Shown in pieces: positions 44,330 through 54,739 of a stretch of 64,000 nt of DNA. Below the pieces are notes generated by a model, which saw only the letters and a program-made list of their open reading frames with translations, was not told where the DNA came from and did not search any database. Location: NCBI RefSeq assembly GCF_030538285.1, contig NZ_JAUNUG010000002.1, positions 76,154-140,153 on the forward strand. Direction: 5' to 3'. The position numbers and the translations under genes are program-made. Numbering within the stretch: position 1 is the first letter of the stretch; each line of letters opens with the position of its first letter. Source of the stretch: Corynebacterium sp. GTDB lineage: Bacteria > Actinomycetota > Actinomycetes > Mycobacteriales > Mycobacteriaceae.

Positions 44330-45256
44330 ATGTTGCGCTACATCGGGCGACGACTGCTCCAGATGATCCCCGTGTTCTTCGGGGCCACGCTGCTCATCTA
44401 CGCACTCGTCTTCCTCATGCCCGGCGACCCCGTCGAGGCACTGGGCGGTGACCGTGGCCTGTCCGAGGCCGCCCGCGCCCGCATCGAGGCGGAGTACAAC
44501 CTGGACAAACCCTTCATCATCCAGTACCTGCTCTACCTCAAGGGAATTCTCACCCTGGATTTCGGTACCACCTTCTCCGGCCAGCCGGTCGCCGACGTCA
44601 TGGCCCGGGCCTTCCCGGTGACCATCAAACTCGCCCTCATGGCCCTCACGTTCGAGGCCCTCTTCGGCATCCTCTTCGGTGTCATCGCCGGCGTGCGCCG
44701 CGGCGGCATCTTCGACTCCACCGTCCTGGTCATGTCGCTCATCGTCATCGCCGTGCCGAGCTTCGTCATCGGTTTCGTCCTGCAGTTCGTCGTCGGTGTG
44801 AAATGGGGGATACTCCCCGTCACCGTGGGATCGAGAGAAACCTTCACCTCACTGCTCATGCCCGCTGTGGTACTCGGCGCCGTCTCCTTCGCCTACGTCC
44901 TGCGCCTCACACGCCAGTCGGTGAGTGAGAATCTGCGCGCCGACTACGTCCGCACCGCCCGGGCCAAGGGCCTGGGCAACGGGCAGGTCATGGGCCGCCA
45001 CGTGCTGCGTAACTCGCTCATCCCCGTCGCCACCTTCCTCGGTGCCGACCTGGGTGCGCTCATGGGCGGCGCCATCGTCACCGAGGGCATCTTCGCCATC
45101 AACGGCGTCGGCGGCACCATCTACCAGGCGATCATCAAGGGCGAGCCGACGACGGTGGTCTCCTTCACCACGGTGCTCGTCATCGTCTACATCATCGCCA
45201 ACCTCATCGTGGACCTGATCTACGCCGTGCTCGACCCGAGGATCCGATATGCCTGA
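44330..45256 (+). CDS. Peptide ABC transporter permease, DppB type
   Basis: A 308-residue permease with six helices. It begins MLRYIGRRLLQMIPVFFGATLLIY, the typical DppB/OppB start, and carries the loop RTARAKGLGNGQVMGRHVLRNSLIP, the EAA motif that contacts the ATPase. The segment FMPGDP after the first helix is also conserved. It pairs with the next permease to form the channel. Its stop overlaps the next start by eight bases. Confidence 0.9.
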   Translation: MLRYIGRRLLQMIPVFFGATLLIYALVFLMPGDPVEALGGDRGLSEAARARIEAEYNLDKPFIIQYLLYLKGILTLDFGTTFSGQPVADVMARAFPVTIKLALMALTFEALFGILFGVIAGVRRGGIFDSTVLVMSLIVIAVPSFVIGFVLQFVVGVKWGILPVTVGSRETFTSLLMPAVVLGAVSFAYVLRLTRQSVSENLRADYVRTARAKGLGNGQVMGRHVLRNSLIPVATFLGADLGALMGGAIVTEGIFAINGVGGTIYQAIIKGEPTTVVSFTTVLVIVYIIANLIVDLIYAVLDPRIRYA

Positions 45257-46252
45257 CATCAACAGAAACGTCGCCAACCCGGCCGGTGAGGACGATATCC
45301 TCGCCGGGAACCGCCTGCACCCGCGCCCGGGCCAGGACCACTTCATCGCCGAAACCGACGAGACCGGCCTCGGTGCCGTCGACGCCGTCGCCGATGAGTC
45401 CGCCCCCGCCTCCATGTGGGGTGAGGCGTGGCGCAACCTGCGTCGCCGCCCACTGTTCTGGGTCTCCGCAGTGCTCATCCTCATCGCCGTGGTCATGTCG
45501 CTGTTCCCGCAGCTGTTCACCTCCGTCGACCCGCGTACCTGCGTGCTATCCAATTCGCTGGGCGATCCGCAGCCGGGCCATCCCTTCGGCTTCGACCGCC
45601 AGGGCTGTGACATCTACGCCCGCACCATCTACGGGGCCCGCGCCTCGGTGGCGGTGGGTATCCTCACCACCGCTCTCGTGGTGGCGATCGGTACCTTCAT
45701 CGGGGCGATGGCCGGATTCTTCGGCGGCATCCTTGACTCGATCCTCTCGCGCCTGACGGACGTCTTCTTCGCCATCCCGCTGGTGCTGGCCGCGATCGTC
45801 GTCATGCAGATGTTCAAGGACTACCGCACGATCCTCACGGTGGTGCTGGTCCTCGGTCTTTTCGGTTGGACGAGTATTGCCCGCATCACCCGTGGTGCGG
45901 TCATGAGCGTGAAAAACGAGGAATATGTCACTGCCGCCCGGGCGCTCGGGGCGTCGCGAATGAAAATGCTCTCCAGTCACATCATGCCGAACGCGGCGGC
46001 GCCGATCATCGTCTACGCCACCGTGGCGCTGGGCACCTTCATCGTCGCCGAGGCCACCCTGTCCTTCCTGGGTATCGGCCTGCCCCCGACCATCGTGTCG
46101 TGGGGTGGCGACATCTCCGCCGCGCAGGCCTCCCTGCGCACCAAGCCGATGGTCCTGTTCTACCCGGCCATGGCGCTCGCGCTCACCGTCCTAAGCTTCA
46201 TCATGCTTGGCGACGTCGTCCGAGACGCCCTCGATCCGAAGGCGAGGAAGCG

Positions 46253-46256
<4 letters not shown>
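45249..46256 (+). CDS. Peptide ABC transporter permease, DppC type
   Basis: A 335-residue permease with a long cytoplasmic N-terminus of about 65 residues (NRLHPRPGQDHFIAETDE), then six helices. The EAA loop reads YVTAARALGASRMKMLSSHIMPN and the region HPFGFDRQGCDIYARTIYGAR is typical of DppC. It overlaps the ATPase start by four bases (ATGA). Confidence 0.9.
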
Positions 46257-47910
<1,654 letters not shown>

Positions 47911-47914
<4 letters not shown>

Positions 47915-48363
47915 GAAGCCATCTCCTCGGCGAGCATGGTCAGCGCGAACCCCCGCGCCGCCGACAGCACTTCCTCCGGGGAACCGGGGAAGTGCTGTCG
48001 CTGTGTGCGGGCCCGACCGCGCACCAGGGTGGAAAACCACGTCGTACCCGGCGGCTGACCGTCCTGGCCTCCCGGCCCGCCTGCGCCGGAGACGGTGACA
48101 ACCGCATCGGCGGACATGAGCTCGGCGAGGGAGGCAGCCATCGTCGATACGCACTGCGCGGAGATGACCGGGCAGCTGGCGGGAACGCCGAGCACCGCGA
48201 CCTTTGTGCGTCTTTGATAGGCGACGACGCCGCCGGCGAACCAGTCGGAGGAACCCTCCTCCGCGGCCAGCTCGGAGGCCAGGGTGCCACCCGTCAACGA
48301 CTCCGCCACCGCCACGGTGTAACCGTGTGCGGTGGCGAGATCGGCGATGAGCTCAGCGCTCAT
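47911..48363 (-). CDS. pncC: CinA C-terminal-domain nicotinamide-nucleotide amidase (PncC)
   Basis: A 150-residue stand-alone PncC domain, which converts nicotinamide mononucleotide to nicotinate mononucleotide in NAD recycling. AESLTGGTLASELAAEEGSSDWFAGG carries the conserved serine and substrate loop; VSGAGGPGGQDGQPPGTTWF is the second loop, with GAGGP instead of the usual GIAGP. No N-terminal CinA domain. The ATG overlaps the last base of the small protein stop (TGATG), so the two are coupled. Confidence 0.85.
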
Positions 48364-48515
48364 CAGTAGTTGGCGGGCGGGTCAGAGGCCGGGAAGGACT
48401 CCTCCTCGAACTGCTCCACCAGCTCCTCCTCGCTGGCCTCATCGCGCTTACCGGGGTTGGTCTCCTCGGCGAAGCGGGTGTCGTCGAGGTCCGGGTTCTT
48501 GTCGGGGTCGGTCAT
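48363..48515 (-). CDS. Small acidic protein with SFPASDPPANY end (copy 1)
   Basis: A 50-residue, strongly acidic and probably unstructured protein. It ends EESFPASDPPANY, a C-terminal motif that I recall from many small bacterial proteins of unknown role. AAAGG lies upstream of the ATG at 48515. It sits 38 bases after the FAD-Rieske gene and is coupled to pncC. A 53-residue paralogue with the same last ten residues lies at 53158-53319, at the other end of the redox gene group. Confidence 0.75.
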   Translation of the reverse strand: MTDPDKNPDLDDTRFAEETNPGKRDEASEEELVEQFEEESFPASDPPANY

Positions 48516-48553
48516 TGCTTTACCTTTCGTTGTGATGGGTATCACGTGCAATT

Positions 48554-49906
48554 CTACTCATCTGATGACAGCTGCGGGAGGTCTTTCACCGCCGGACCCT
48601 CGAGGACCCGGCCATCCGGGGAAAAACGCGAACCATGCAGCGGGCAGTCCCAGGATTGTTCGGCGTCGTTCCACGCCAGTGGGCCGCCCATGTGGGTGCA
48701 CAGGCGGCTGACGCCACAGTCCGGAGTGTCGCCCCGCGCCAGGTTGGCCACCGAATGGCCGGCCGCCTTGGCCAGGGTCGCGGCGGTGGTGGCGGCGGTG
48801 CCGGTCAGCGTGGTGTCACCGAAGGTCTCCGCCGCGCGGCCTTCCAGCAGATCGAGGAGCATGTGGGCGGCGGCCGGGGCCGCTGCCATGCCCCATTTAC
48901 TGTAACCGCCGGCGAAGTACACGCCGTCAGCGAGCTTCTCGACGACCGGCACCCCACCCACCGGGTGATAGTCCTGCGCCGACCAGGCATGGGTGCGCCG
49001 CGCGCCAGGGAAGTGGTGCTCAGCCCACGCGTCGAGGGCCTCCAAACGTTCCGACGTTTCCGTCTCCTGCCCGGTGGGATGCCCCTGGCCGCCGACGAGC
49101 AGCGTCTCGCCCGCGCGCCGCACCGAGATGCTCGGGGATTCGGCGCTGATGTACATACCCTCCGGCAGGGGCCCGTCGACATCGTAAGCACACAGGTAGG
49201 AGCGCTCCGGGGACAACGACATGGTGACCCGCCCGGTGTCGAGGATGGGCGAGGCCGTGGCCAGGATCACCTGTACGGCGTGGAGCTGACCGGCCTGCGT
49301 GCGCAGGGTGGTGCCGTCGATGCCGGTCACCCGGGTGTGGTCGGTGAGGGTGCCGCCTGCTTCGGTGAACGCCCGGCACAGGGCAACGAGTAGATCGGCC
49401 GGATCCAGTTGCAGCATGTCCGGCAGACGCACTGCCGCGTGGGTGGCGAACTCCTCGGCCGGGTGTTCTTCGAGCTCCACCGGCAGGCCGAGTTCCCGGG
49501 CCAGCTCGAATTCCTTCCGGACCGCCTCCGCACCCTCATCGCTGGTGGAGAAGGTGACAGCCGCGGTGCGTCCCACCGGCACATCGTGGGCGGTGCAGAA
49601 CTCCTCCAGCCACTGCATGCCGTGGCGGTTGGCCGCCAGGTATTGCGTGGCGACGTCCGCGTTGTGCTGCGCCGCAAGATCCGACAGGCGGGTGTTCTGC
49701 AGCAGGCTGGTTTTCGCGGTGGTGGCCCCGCTGGCCCCGGCGCCGACCTGCCGGGCCTCCACCACGGCGACGCGACGTCCTGCGCGCGCCAAGAGCAAAG
49801 CAGTAGTCAGACCGGTGAAACCGGCGCCGACGACGGCGACGTCGATAAGCGAATCGGGGAGCGGGGAGACGGTGATTTCGCCGCTGACATCTCTCCAGAA
49901 TTTCAT
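48554..49906 (-). CDS. FAD-dependent oxidoreductase with C-terminal Rieske domain
   Basis: A 450-residue two-domain protein. The N-terminal DAO-type domain begins the FAD site VAVVGAGFTGLTTALLLARAG (about residues 22-42) and ends with VYFAGGYSKWGM. The last 90 residues are a Rieske 2Fe-2S domain with CTHMGGPLAW and CPLHGSRFSPDGRV, giving the Cys-His / Cys-His ligands. Such fusions oxidise amines or sarcosine-like substrates, but the true substrate here is unknown. The ATG at 49906 overlaps the alcohol dehydrogenase stop by three bases. Part of the minus-strand redox operon. Confidence 0.85.
   Translation of the reverse strand: MKFWRDVSGEITVSPLPDSLIDVAVVGAGFTGLTTALLLARAGRRVAVVEARQVGAGASGATTAKTSLLQNTRLSDLAAQHNADVATQYLAANRHGMQWLEEFCTAHDVPVGRTAAVTFSTSDEGAEAVRKEFELARELGLPVELEEHPAEEFATHAAVRLPDMLQLDPADLLVALCRAFTEAGGTLTDHTRVTGIDGTTLRTQAGQLHAVQVILATASPILDTGRVTMSLSPERSYLCAYDVDGPLPEGMYISAESPSISVRRAGETLLVGGQGHPTGQETETSERLEALDAWAEHHFPGARRTHAWSAQDYHPVGGVPVVEKLADGVYFAGGYSKWGMAAAPAAAHMLLDLLEGRAAETFGDTTLTGTAATTAATLAKAAGHSVANLARGDTPDCGVSRLCTHMGGPLAWNDAEQSWDCPLHGSRFSPDGRVLEGPAVKDLPQLSSDE
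49841..49850 (-). repeat. GCTTATCGAC motif copy in the FAD-Rieske gene
   Basis: Read as Leu-Ile-Asp-Val, directly before the FAD-binding strand. Confidence 0.85.
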
Positions 49907-51087
49907 CGGGACTCCTGGGGGTCGAGGACGACCTTGACGCATCCGTCGTGCTTCTTCTGGAACATCTCGTAGGCTTCCGGCGCGGTCTCAAGCGGCAGAC
50001 GGTGGGTGACCAGATCGTCGACACCGAGGGGGTCGGACGCATCCTCGACGAGGGGCAGCAGGTCGTCGATCCAGGCCTTGACGTTGGCCTGGCCCATCCG
50101 CACCTGAAGCTGCTTGTCGAAGAGCGTGAGCATCGGCAAGGGGCTGGCCTGACCGCCGTACACGCCGCTCAGTGAGACGGTGCCGCCGCGACGAACCAGG
50201 TCGATGGAGGCGTGCAGAGCGCCGAGTCGGTCAATGCCGGCGTGGTCCATGAGGGGACGGGCGACGGCGTCGGGCAGCAGACCGACGCCGGTGTGCGCCA
50301 CCTTGCCCAGTGGCGAACCGTGCGCCTCCATGCCGACGGCATCGACCACCGAGTCGGGGCCTCTCCCCTGGGTGGAGTCGCGGATGGCGTCGTTGGTGTC
50401 CTCGCCGAGATCAAAGACCTCCACCCCGTGTCGACGGGCCATGGCGCGGCGCTCCGGCACCGGGTCGATGCCGAAAACCCGGGCGCCGAGGTGGACGCCG
50501 ATGCGTGCCGCCATCTGCCCGACCGGGCCCAGACCAAACACAGCCAGGGTGTCACCTTCCGCGACACCGGCGTAAGCCACGCCCTGCCAGGCGGTGGGCA
50601 GGATGTCGCTGAGGAAGAGGTAGCGGTGATCCGGCAGCTCCTCGCCGACCTTGATCGCCCCGAAGTCGGCGTGCGGCACCCGCAGGTACTCCGCCTGCCC
50701 GCCGGGCACCGAGCCGTAGAGGCGGGAATAACCGAACAGGCGCGCGCCGGTACCCTGCCCGGTGACCTGGGTGGTCTCGCACTGGGAGTACAGCTTCCGG
50801 TCGCACATCCAGCACCGCCCGCAGGCGATGGTGAAGGGGATGACCACGCGGTCTCCCTCCTGGAGCCCGGAGGCACTGCCCGCCTCCACGACGCGGCCCA
50901 TCGGCTCGTGACCGATGATGTCGCCGGCGTCCATGTAGGGCCCGAGGACCTCGTAGAGGTGGAGGTCGGAGCCGCATATGGCGGTGGAGGTGACTTCGAT
51001 GATGGCATCAGTGTCGTCTATGAGCCCCGGGTCCGGGACTGTCTCGACACTGACCTGGCGTTTACCCTGCCAAGTGACTGCTCTCAT
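49903..51087 (-). CDS. Zinc-dependent alcohol dehydrogenase (MDR family)
   Basis: A 394-residue medium-chain dehydrogenase. Catalytic zinc ligands are in CGSDLHLYE and GHEPMGRVVEAGS; structural zinc cysteines are in CGRCWMCDRKLYSQC. The NAD motif is VFGLGPVGQMAAR, and the end of the nucleotide domain has VDAVGMEAHGSP, a feature of formaldehyde-dehydrogenase-like glutathione-independent enzymes. It would oxidise an alcohol or aldehyde; with mycothiol present, a thiol adduct is one possibility. It starts seven bases after the SDR-fusion gene stop. Confidence 0.87.
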   Translation of the reverse strand: MRAVTWQGKRQVSVETVPDPGLIDDTDAIIEVTSTAICGSDLHLYEVLGPYMDAGDIIGHEPMGRVVEAGSASGLQEGDRVVIPFTIACGRCWMCDRKLYSQCETTQVTGQGTGARLFGYSRLYGSVPGGQAEYLRVPHADFGAIKVGEELPDHRYLFLSDILPTAWQGVAYAGVAEGDTLAVFGLGPVGQMAARIGVHLGARVFGIDPVPERRAMARRHGVEVFDLGEDTNDAIRDSTQGRGPDSVVDAVGMEAHGSPLGKVAHTGVGLLPDAVARPLMDHAGIDRLGALHASIDLVRRGGTVSLSGVYGGQASPLPMLTLFDKQLQVRMGQANVKAWIDDLLPLVEDASDPLGVDDLVTHRLPLETAPEAYEMFQKKHDGCVKVVLDPQESR

Positions 51088-51093
51088 GGCTCA

Positions 51094-52707
51094 TCAGTCC
51101 CAGAAGGTGTCGCGGTCATCGCGCAGGGCGCGCTCGCGGGCATAGGCATGGACCTTCTCCAGGGTCTCCAGCTGGCGGTAGGAGGAGGCGATGAGGTCCT
51201 CGAAGACCTGCTCGTCCAGGCCCAGCCCGGCGGCGTGCTCGCGCAGCGTCTCCCAGCCGCCGAGCTTGCCGTTGACCGCCGAACGCATGAGCTCGGCCTC
51301 CAGCAGCATCGTCATGGGGGAGCGCTCCAGGATGCGGCCGTTGAGCTTGAGGCGGCCGACGCGCTCGCCGACCCAGGCGACGGCCTGGCGGTAGGGCTTG
51401 CGGGCCAGGCCGAGATCCTCGATGACGTTGCGCAGCAGCTCACGGTCGGAGCGGATCTCATCGGCGACGGCCGACAGCTCCGCGAACATCGGGGTGTCCA
51501 CGTACTCCTCGGCCATCCGCTCGATGCGGTTGACACCCGCGGTGGCGCCGGTGAGGTGGTCGGACAGGTAGAGCTCGAGAAGATCGCGGGTGTAGGAGTC
51601 CGGCACTTTCTCGCCGCCGTCCCCAGCCCCTTCGCCGGCCTGCGTATCGGCGGCGGCGTTGAGCCGGGAGTCCTTGTCGCGGGGGCGCAGCGGGGGAGAG
51701 GGCAGGCCGTGGCCCTCGATCATGCCCTCGAGCAGCTCGGCGAGGGCGTCGGCGGCGCTGACGGTGGGGCGCCAGTCCAGTTCGGCGGCGGCGCGGGAGT
51801 TGTCCATGAGCGGGACCTCCATGCCCATGTCCAGCCAACCGGGATCGGCGGGGACGGTGCCGGCCTTGTAGGCGGCGGCCAGACCGGCGCGGACCACGGC
51901 GGGCGGCAGCTCGATGAAACGACCGTGATCGACGATATCGGCCAGTTCCTGCGGGCCGAGAACATCGTCGGCGCAGATGTTGAAGGCCCCGCCGGCCTTC
52001 TTCAGGATCGCCGCCACATAGGCTCGGCCCAGGTCATCGGCGTGGACGGCCTGCAGGCGGAGGCCCTTCGGCACGGGCAGGGCGGGCAGCTTGCCGGCGC
52101 GCAGCGCCTGGATGGGGACGAGATCGCCGAGGAAGTACTCCTGGATCTCCGATCCCGCATCGCCCTGGAACGTCAGTCCCGGGCGCAGGCGGGTGACGGT
52201 GACATCTGGGTGAGTGTCCGCGAAGCGGTCGAGGATCTTCTCCTGGGCAGCCTTGTCCACGCTGTAGTGGGAGGAGTCGATGCCGCCGGTGGCCCAGGTT
52301 TCATCGCGCAGTTCCTCACGCGCCTCGTCGGGGGAGTAGGCGCCGACACTGGAGGCGACGACGAGCTGTCCGACACCCGCCCGCGCCACCGCCTGCGTGA
52401 CGCGCTCGGTGCCCTCGACGTTGACGCGGCGCAGCAGCTCGCGGCGGTCATTGGGTTGAATCATCCAGGCGAGGTGCACCACGGCGTCCGCGCCTTGGAA
52501 CACCTCCGCCAGTGCGGCGACGGCATCCTCTGCGGTGGAGGCGGCACCGACATCAATGGAGTGCCACTCCACCCCGGCATAGGGCGGGTGCTCATCGGGG
52601 AGGCGGCGGGCAATGCCGACGATCTCGGTGATTTCGGGGGTATCGTGCAGGGCGCGCAACAGCGCGGTGCCGTGGTTGCCGGTGGCGCCGACGATGACGA
52701 CCTTCAT
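51094..52707 (-). CDS. Fusion of an epimerase-like SDR with a C-terminal helical (ferritin-like?) domain
   Basis: A 537-residue protein of two parts. Residues 1-330 form an extended SDR fold with VIVGATGNHGTALLRAL as the NAD(P) loop and the active-site SSHYSVDKAAQEK (Tyr and Lys). After a charged, glycine-rich linker (about 340-365) comes a 160-residue all-helical region with DLLELYLSDHLTGATAGVNRIERMAEEY and LIASSYRQLETLEKVHAYARERAL. The helices and spaced acidic and histidine residues recall DUF892-type ferritin-like bundles, but the metal ligands are not certain. GAACAAGGAGAACACC-like ribosome site before ATG. First gene of the redox operon. Confidence 0.75.
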   Translation of the reverse strand: MKVVIVGATGNHGTALLRALHDTPEITEIVGIARRLPDEHPPYAGVEWHSIDVGAASTAEDAVAALAEVFQGADAVVHLAWMIQPNDRRELLRRVNVEGTERVTQAVARAGVGQLVVASSVGAYSPDEAREELRDETWATGGIDSSHYSVDKAAQEKILDRFADTHPDVTVTRLRPGLTFQGDAGSEIQEYFLGDLVPIQALRAGKLPALPVPKGLRLQAVHADDLGRAYVAAILKKAGGAFNICADDVLGPQELADIVDHGRFIELPPAVVRAGLAAAYKAGTVPADPGWLDMGMEVPLMDNSRAAAELDWRPTVSAADALAELLEGMIEGHGLPSPPLRPRDKDSRLNAAADTQAGEGAGDGGEKVPDSYTRDLLELYLSDHLTGATAGVNRIERMAEEYVDTPMFAELSAVADEIRSDRELLRNVIEDLGLARKPYRQAVAWVGERVGRLKLNGRILERSPMTMLLEAELMRSAVNGKLGGWETLREHAAGLGLDEQVFEDLIASSYRQLETLEKVHAYARERALRDDRDTFWD

Positions 52708-52796
52708 GGTGTTCTCCTTGTTTTCTCGATCAACGTTCTACTGCCGAGGAAACGGGAAAACCCATCATATTTCAAGCATATTAAGGGAATTGGCTG

Positions 52797-53141
52797 CTAA
52801 ATGATGTCGTCGATCGCCTCGGTGGGGCGCGCAATTCGCACTCCCCGGTCGGTGACCACGAAGGGGCGCTCAATGAGCCGCGGGTGCTGGGCCATCGCGG
52901 CGAGCAACTCCGCCTCCGGCGTCTCGGGCGACAGCCCGAGCTCGGCGTATTCCGCCTCCCGCGTGCGGATGGCGTCGTGGGCGGTGACGCCCGCGGCGTC
53001 GATAAGTTCTTTGAGCTTATCGACGTCCGGCGTGTCATCCAGGTAACGGATAATTTCTGGTTCCAGGTCGCGTTCGCGCAGGTAGGCTAGCGCTTGGCGC
53101 GATTTGGAGCAACGGGGGTTGTGGTAGATGGTGACGTTCAT
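52797..53141 (-). CDS. ArsC-family arsenate reductase-like protein
   Basis: A 114-residue thioredoxin-fold protein starting MNVTIYHNPRCSKSRQAL; the active cysteine is C11. This is the glutaredoxin-type ArsC/Spx family, and the arginine-rich C-terminal half (HPRLIERPFVVTDRG) fits ArsC. With no ars operon near, it may act as a general mycothiol/glutaredoxin-linked reductase. The ATG at 53141 follows TAGGGT and six bases. A 10-bp inverted pair of the GCTTATCGAC motif lies inside. Confidence 0.82.
   Translation of the reverse strand: MNVTIYHNPRCSKSRQALAYLRERDLEPEIIRYLDDTPDVDKLKELIDAAGVTAHDAIRTREAEYAELGLSPETPEAELLAAMAQHPRLIERPFVVTDRGVRIARPTEAIDDII
52997..53025. repeat. Inverted pair of the GCTTATCGAC motif inside arsC
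   Basis: CGTCGATAAG (52997-53006), nine-base loop, CTTATCGACG (53016-53025). The right arm is an exact motif copy at 53015-53024; the left differs at its last base. Together they form a perfect 10-bp hairpin. Confidence 0.8.
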
Positions 53142-53147
53142 GCCACC

Positions 53148-53153
53148 ACCCTA
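53148..53153 (-). promoter_or_regulatory. -10 hexamer TAGGGT of leaderless arsC
   Basis: On the minus strand TAGGGT, GGTGGC, ATG at 53141. The hexamer lies right after the stop codon of the small upstream gene. Confidence 0.5.
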
Positions 53154-53157
53154 GCGC

Positions 53158-53319
53158 TCAGTAGTTGGCCGGCGGGTCGCTGGCGGGGAAGGACTGCTGG
53201 CCCCACTCCTCGGGAAGCTCCTCGAGCTGCTCCTCGTTGGCCTTACCGACATTCTCCGGGTGATTGTGGGTGAAGGGCTTGTCCTCCGGGAACTCCCACG
53301 TGTGCTGCTTTTCGGTCAT
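53158..53319 (-). CDS. Small acidic protein with SFPASDPPANY end (copy 2)
   Basis: A 53-residue protein found by reading the minus strand: it starts M-T-E-K-Q-H-T-W-E-F-P-E-D and ends QQSFPASDPPANY. AGAAGGAAGGAAC lies before the ATG at 53319. The middle is acidic and probably disordered (NEEQLEELPEEW). The last ten residues are identical to the protein encoded at 48363-48515, while the rest differs, so the C-terminal motif is the conserved functional part. Its function is unknown. Confidence 0.72.
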   Translation of the reverse strand: MTEKQHTWEFPEDKPFTHNHPENVGKANEEQLEELPEEWGQQSFPASDPPANY

Positions 53320-53407
53320 GATGCGTTCCTTCCTTCTGAGGTGGTTGTTATCCTCAACCTACCCCGGAAATGTGGGCCGCATCACAACGATGTGGTAACT
53401 CTTGGCC

Positions 53408-53944
53408 CTACTCGGCGGGGACCAGGGTGACGTTATTCGCCCAGGTCAGCTCAATACCGAGGGTGCGCAGCCACTCCATGGCGTTATCCCGGTGGCGGGT
53501 GATGCCCTCGACAGCGGTGAGCGTGGTGTCGATCGCGCGCTCGGCATCCTCGGCGGAGATCAGTCCGGCGGATGTCGCGGCGGCCAGCTCATCGATGTCC
53601 TGCACATCGATCGGCTCACCCGTGACGGACACCAGGTCCACGTATAGATCGCGGGTGGACCACACACCGTCCTCGACATGGATATCGGCGACGTCGAAGT
53701 AGAAGTCCTGGCGCTCATCGACGCCGTCCCGGAAGTGGAAGATGTTGGCGCGCAGACCCAACTTGGGCAGCAACCACGACTCCAGATAGCCGAAGCGCGG
53801 GTGGTTGGCGCCGCGGGCCATGTACAGGCCGAAGTCGGTGACCTTATAGGTGTCCACCTCGCGGAGGTGGCCCTTCGGGTCGATGTTGATTCGGTCGGTG
53901 GTGTTGAAGGTTTCTTCCTTGACCGGGTGCAGATCAGCAGTCAT
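53408..53944 (-). CDS. DUF402 domain protein
   Basis: A 178-residue soluble protein with the DUF402 pattern: LESWLLPKLGLRANIFHFRDG, then DFYFDVADIHVEDGVWSTRDLYVDLVS. Members are cytosolic, bind divalent metal and nucleotides in some cases, and include nucleoside diphosphate phosphatases; the role here is inference. The ATG at 53944 is preceded by GAGGTAAC. It follows the Rv1157c-like gene by five bases on the same strand. Confidence 0.8.
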   Translation of the reverse strand: MTADLHPVKEETFNTTDRINIDPKGHLREVDTYKVTDFGLYMARGANHPRFGYLESWLLPKLGLRANIFHFRDGVDERQDFYFDVADIHVEDGVWSTRDLYVDLVSVTGEPIDVQDIDELAAATSAGLISAEDAERAIDTTLTAVEGITRHRDNAMEWLRTLGIELTWANNVTLVPAE

Positions 53945-53949
53945 GTCTG

Positions 53950-54624
53950 TTACCTCGCATCGATGATCGCAGCAGTGGGGATGAAGTCACAGGGGCCGTC
54001 CTCGGTGTGTACTCGACCGGACACCATGGCGACGACCGTGCCGTTGCCCGTGTCGGCGGTACCGGACAGCGTGGCCGGCCCGTCGGGATTGATCCCGTGA
54101 TTGCCCAGCGCGGTCGCCCCGTGCTGCAGCGTGTTGATGTTGATCCAGTTGACGTGCATGCCACCCTGCCCCTGCGCCGCCGGGGCGGTGCCCAGTGCGG
54201 TGAACACAAAGGCCGTCTGCCCCTGCTTGGCTCCCGGGGCGGGGATATCGGCGGGGCCGGGGACCGCGAGGGCGGTGCCGACGGCGTCCAGCTCGCCGCC
54301 GATGCACGACCCGGACACCGTCGGCCAGTAGAACTGGGTGAACGCCGGGGCGTCGTCTGGCAGGTCCGGTCCACCGTCGCCGTTGTCACCGGCGGTGAAG
54401 GCCAGAGCGGACAGCAGCATGTTCCGCACATCGGCCGGCATCCACGGCTGGTTGGCCAGATTGCGGATCTCTGCCTGGGTGCGGGGGGTGGGGCGGCCGA
54501 GCTCGTCGAGCGGATTGTGGCTGGATAGATCAGGGAGAGGGGAGGCCGAAGCGGCGGGGGTGGCAAGAAGTGCGCTCGCCGCGGTGACGGCGGCGATCAG
54601 TGTCTTCCGGGCGGTGTGTCCCAC
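53950..54624 (-). CDS. Exported Rv1157c-family protein
   Basis: A 224-residue secreted protein with a clear Sec signal (MGHTARKTLIAAVTAASALLATPAASA). The mature part begins SPLPDLSSHNPLDELGRPT and contains FYWPTVSGSCIGG and AFVFTALGT, resembling the mycobacterial Rv1157c family of unknown function. The likeness to that family is from memory. Its location before typA matches the mycobacterial order. The start at 54624 gives V/M-G-H-T. Confidence 0.75.
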   Translation of the reverse strand: MGHTARKTLIAAVTAASALLATPAASASPLPDLSSHNPLDELGRPTPRTQAEIRNLANQPWMPADVRNMLLSALAFTAGDNGDGGPDLPDDAPAFTQFYWPTVSGSCIGGELDAVGTALAVPGPADIPAPGAKQGQTAFVFTALGTAPAAQGQGGMHVNWININTLQHGATALGNHGINPDGPATLSGTADTGNGTVVAMVSGRVHTEDGPCDFIPTAAIIDAR

Positions 54625-54712
54625 TGACAGGCTCTCTTCCAGGTGATCTTGGGGGGTGGCAGTGTTGCAAGTGTCACAGCTCGCCAGGCGGCGTGTTAGT
54701 CACAAAAGCAAC

Positions 54713-54739
54713 TTGGGTAACAGTAGTTTCGATACCCAA
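54713..54739. promoter_or_regulatory. Inverted repeat TTGGGTA-N13-TACCCAA
   Basis: Perfect 7-base arms with 13-base spacer in an AT-rich stretch; candidate operator. Confidence 0.35.

Noticed and set aside
50212-52800. 862-codon plus-strand open frame opposite the dehydrogenase and SDR genes
   Set aside because: Antisense shadow of two well-supported genes; no recognisable domains.
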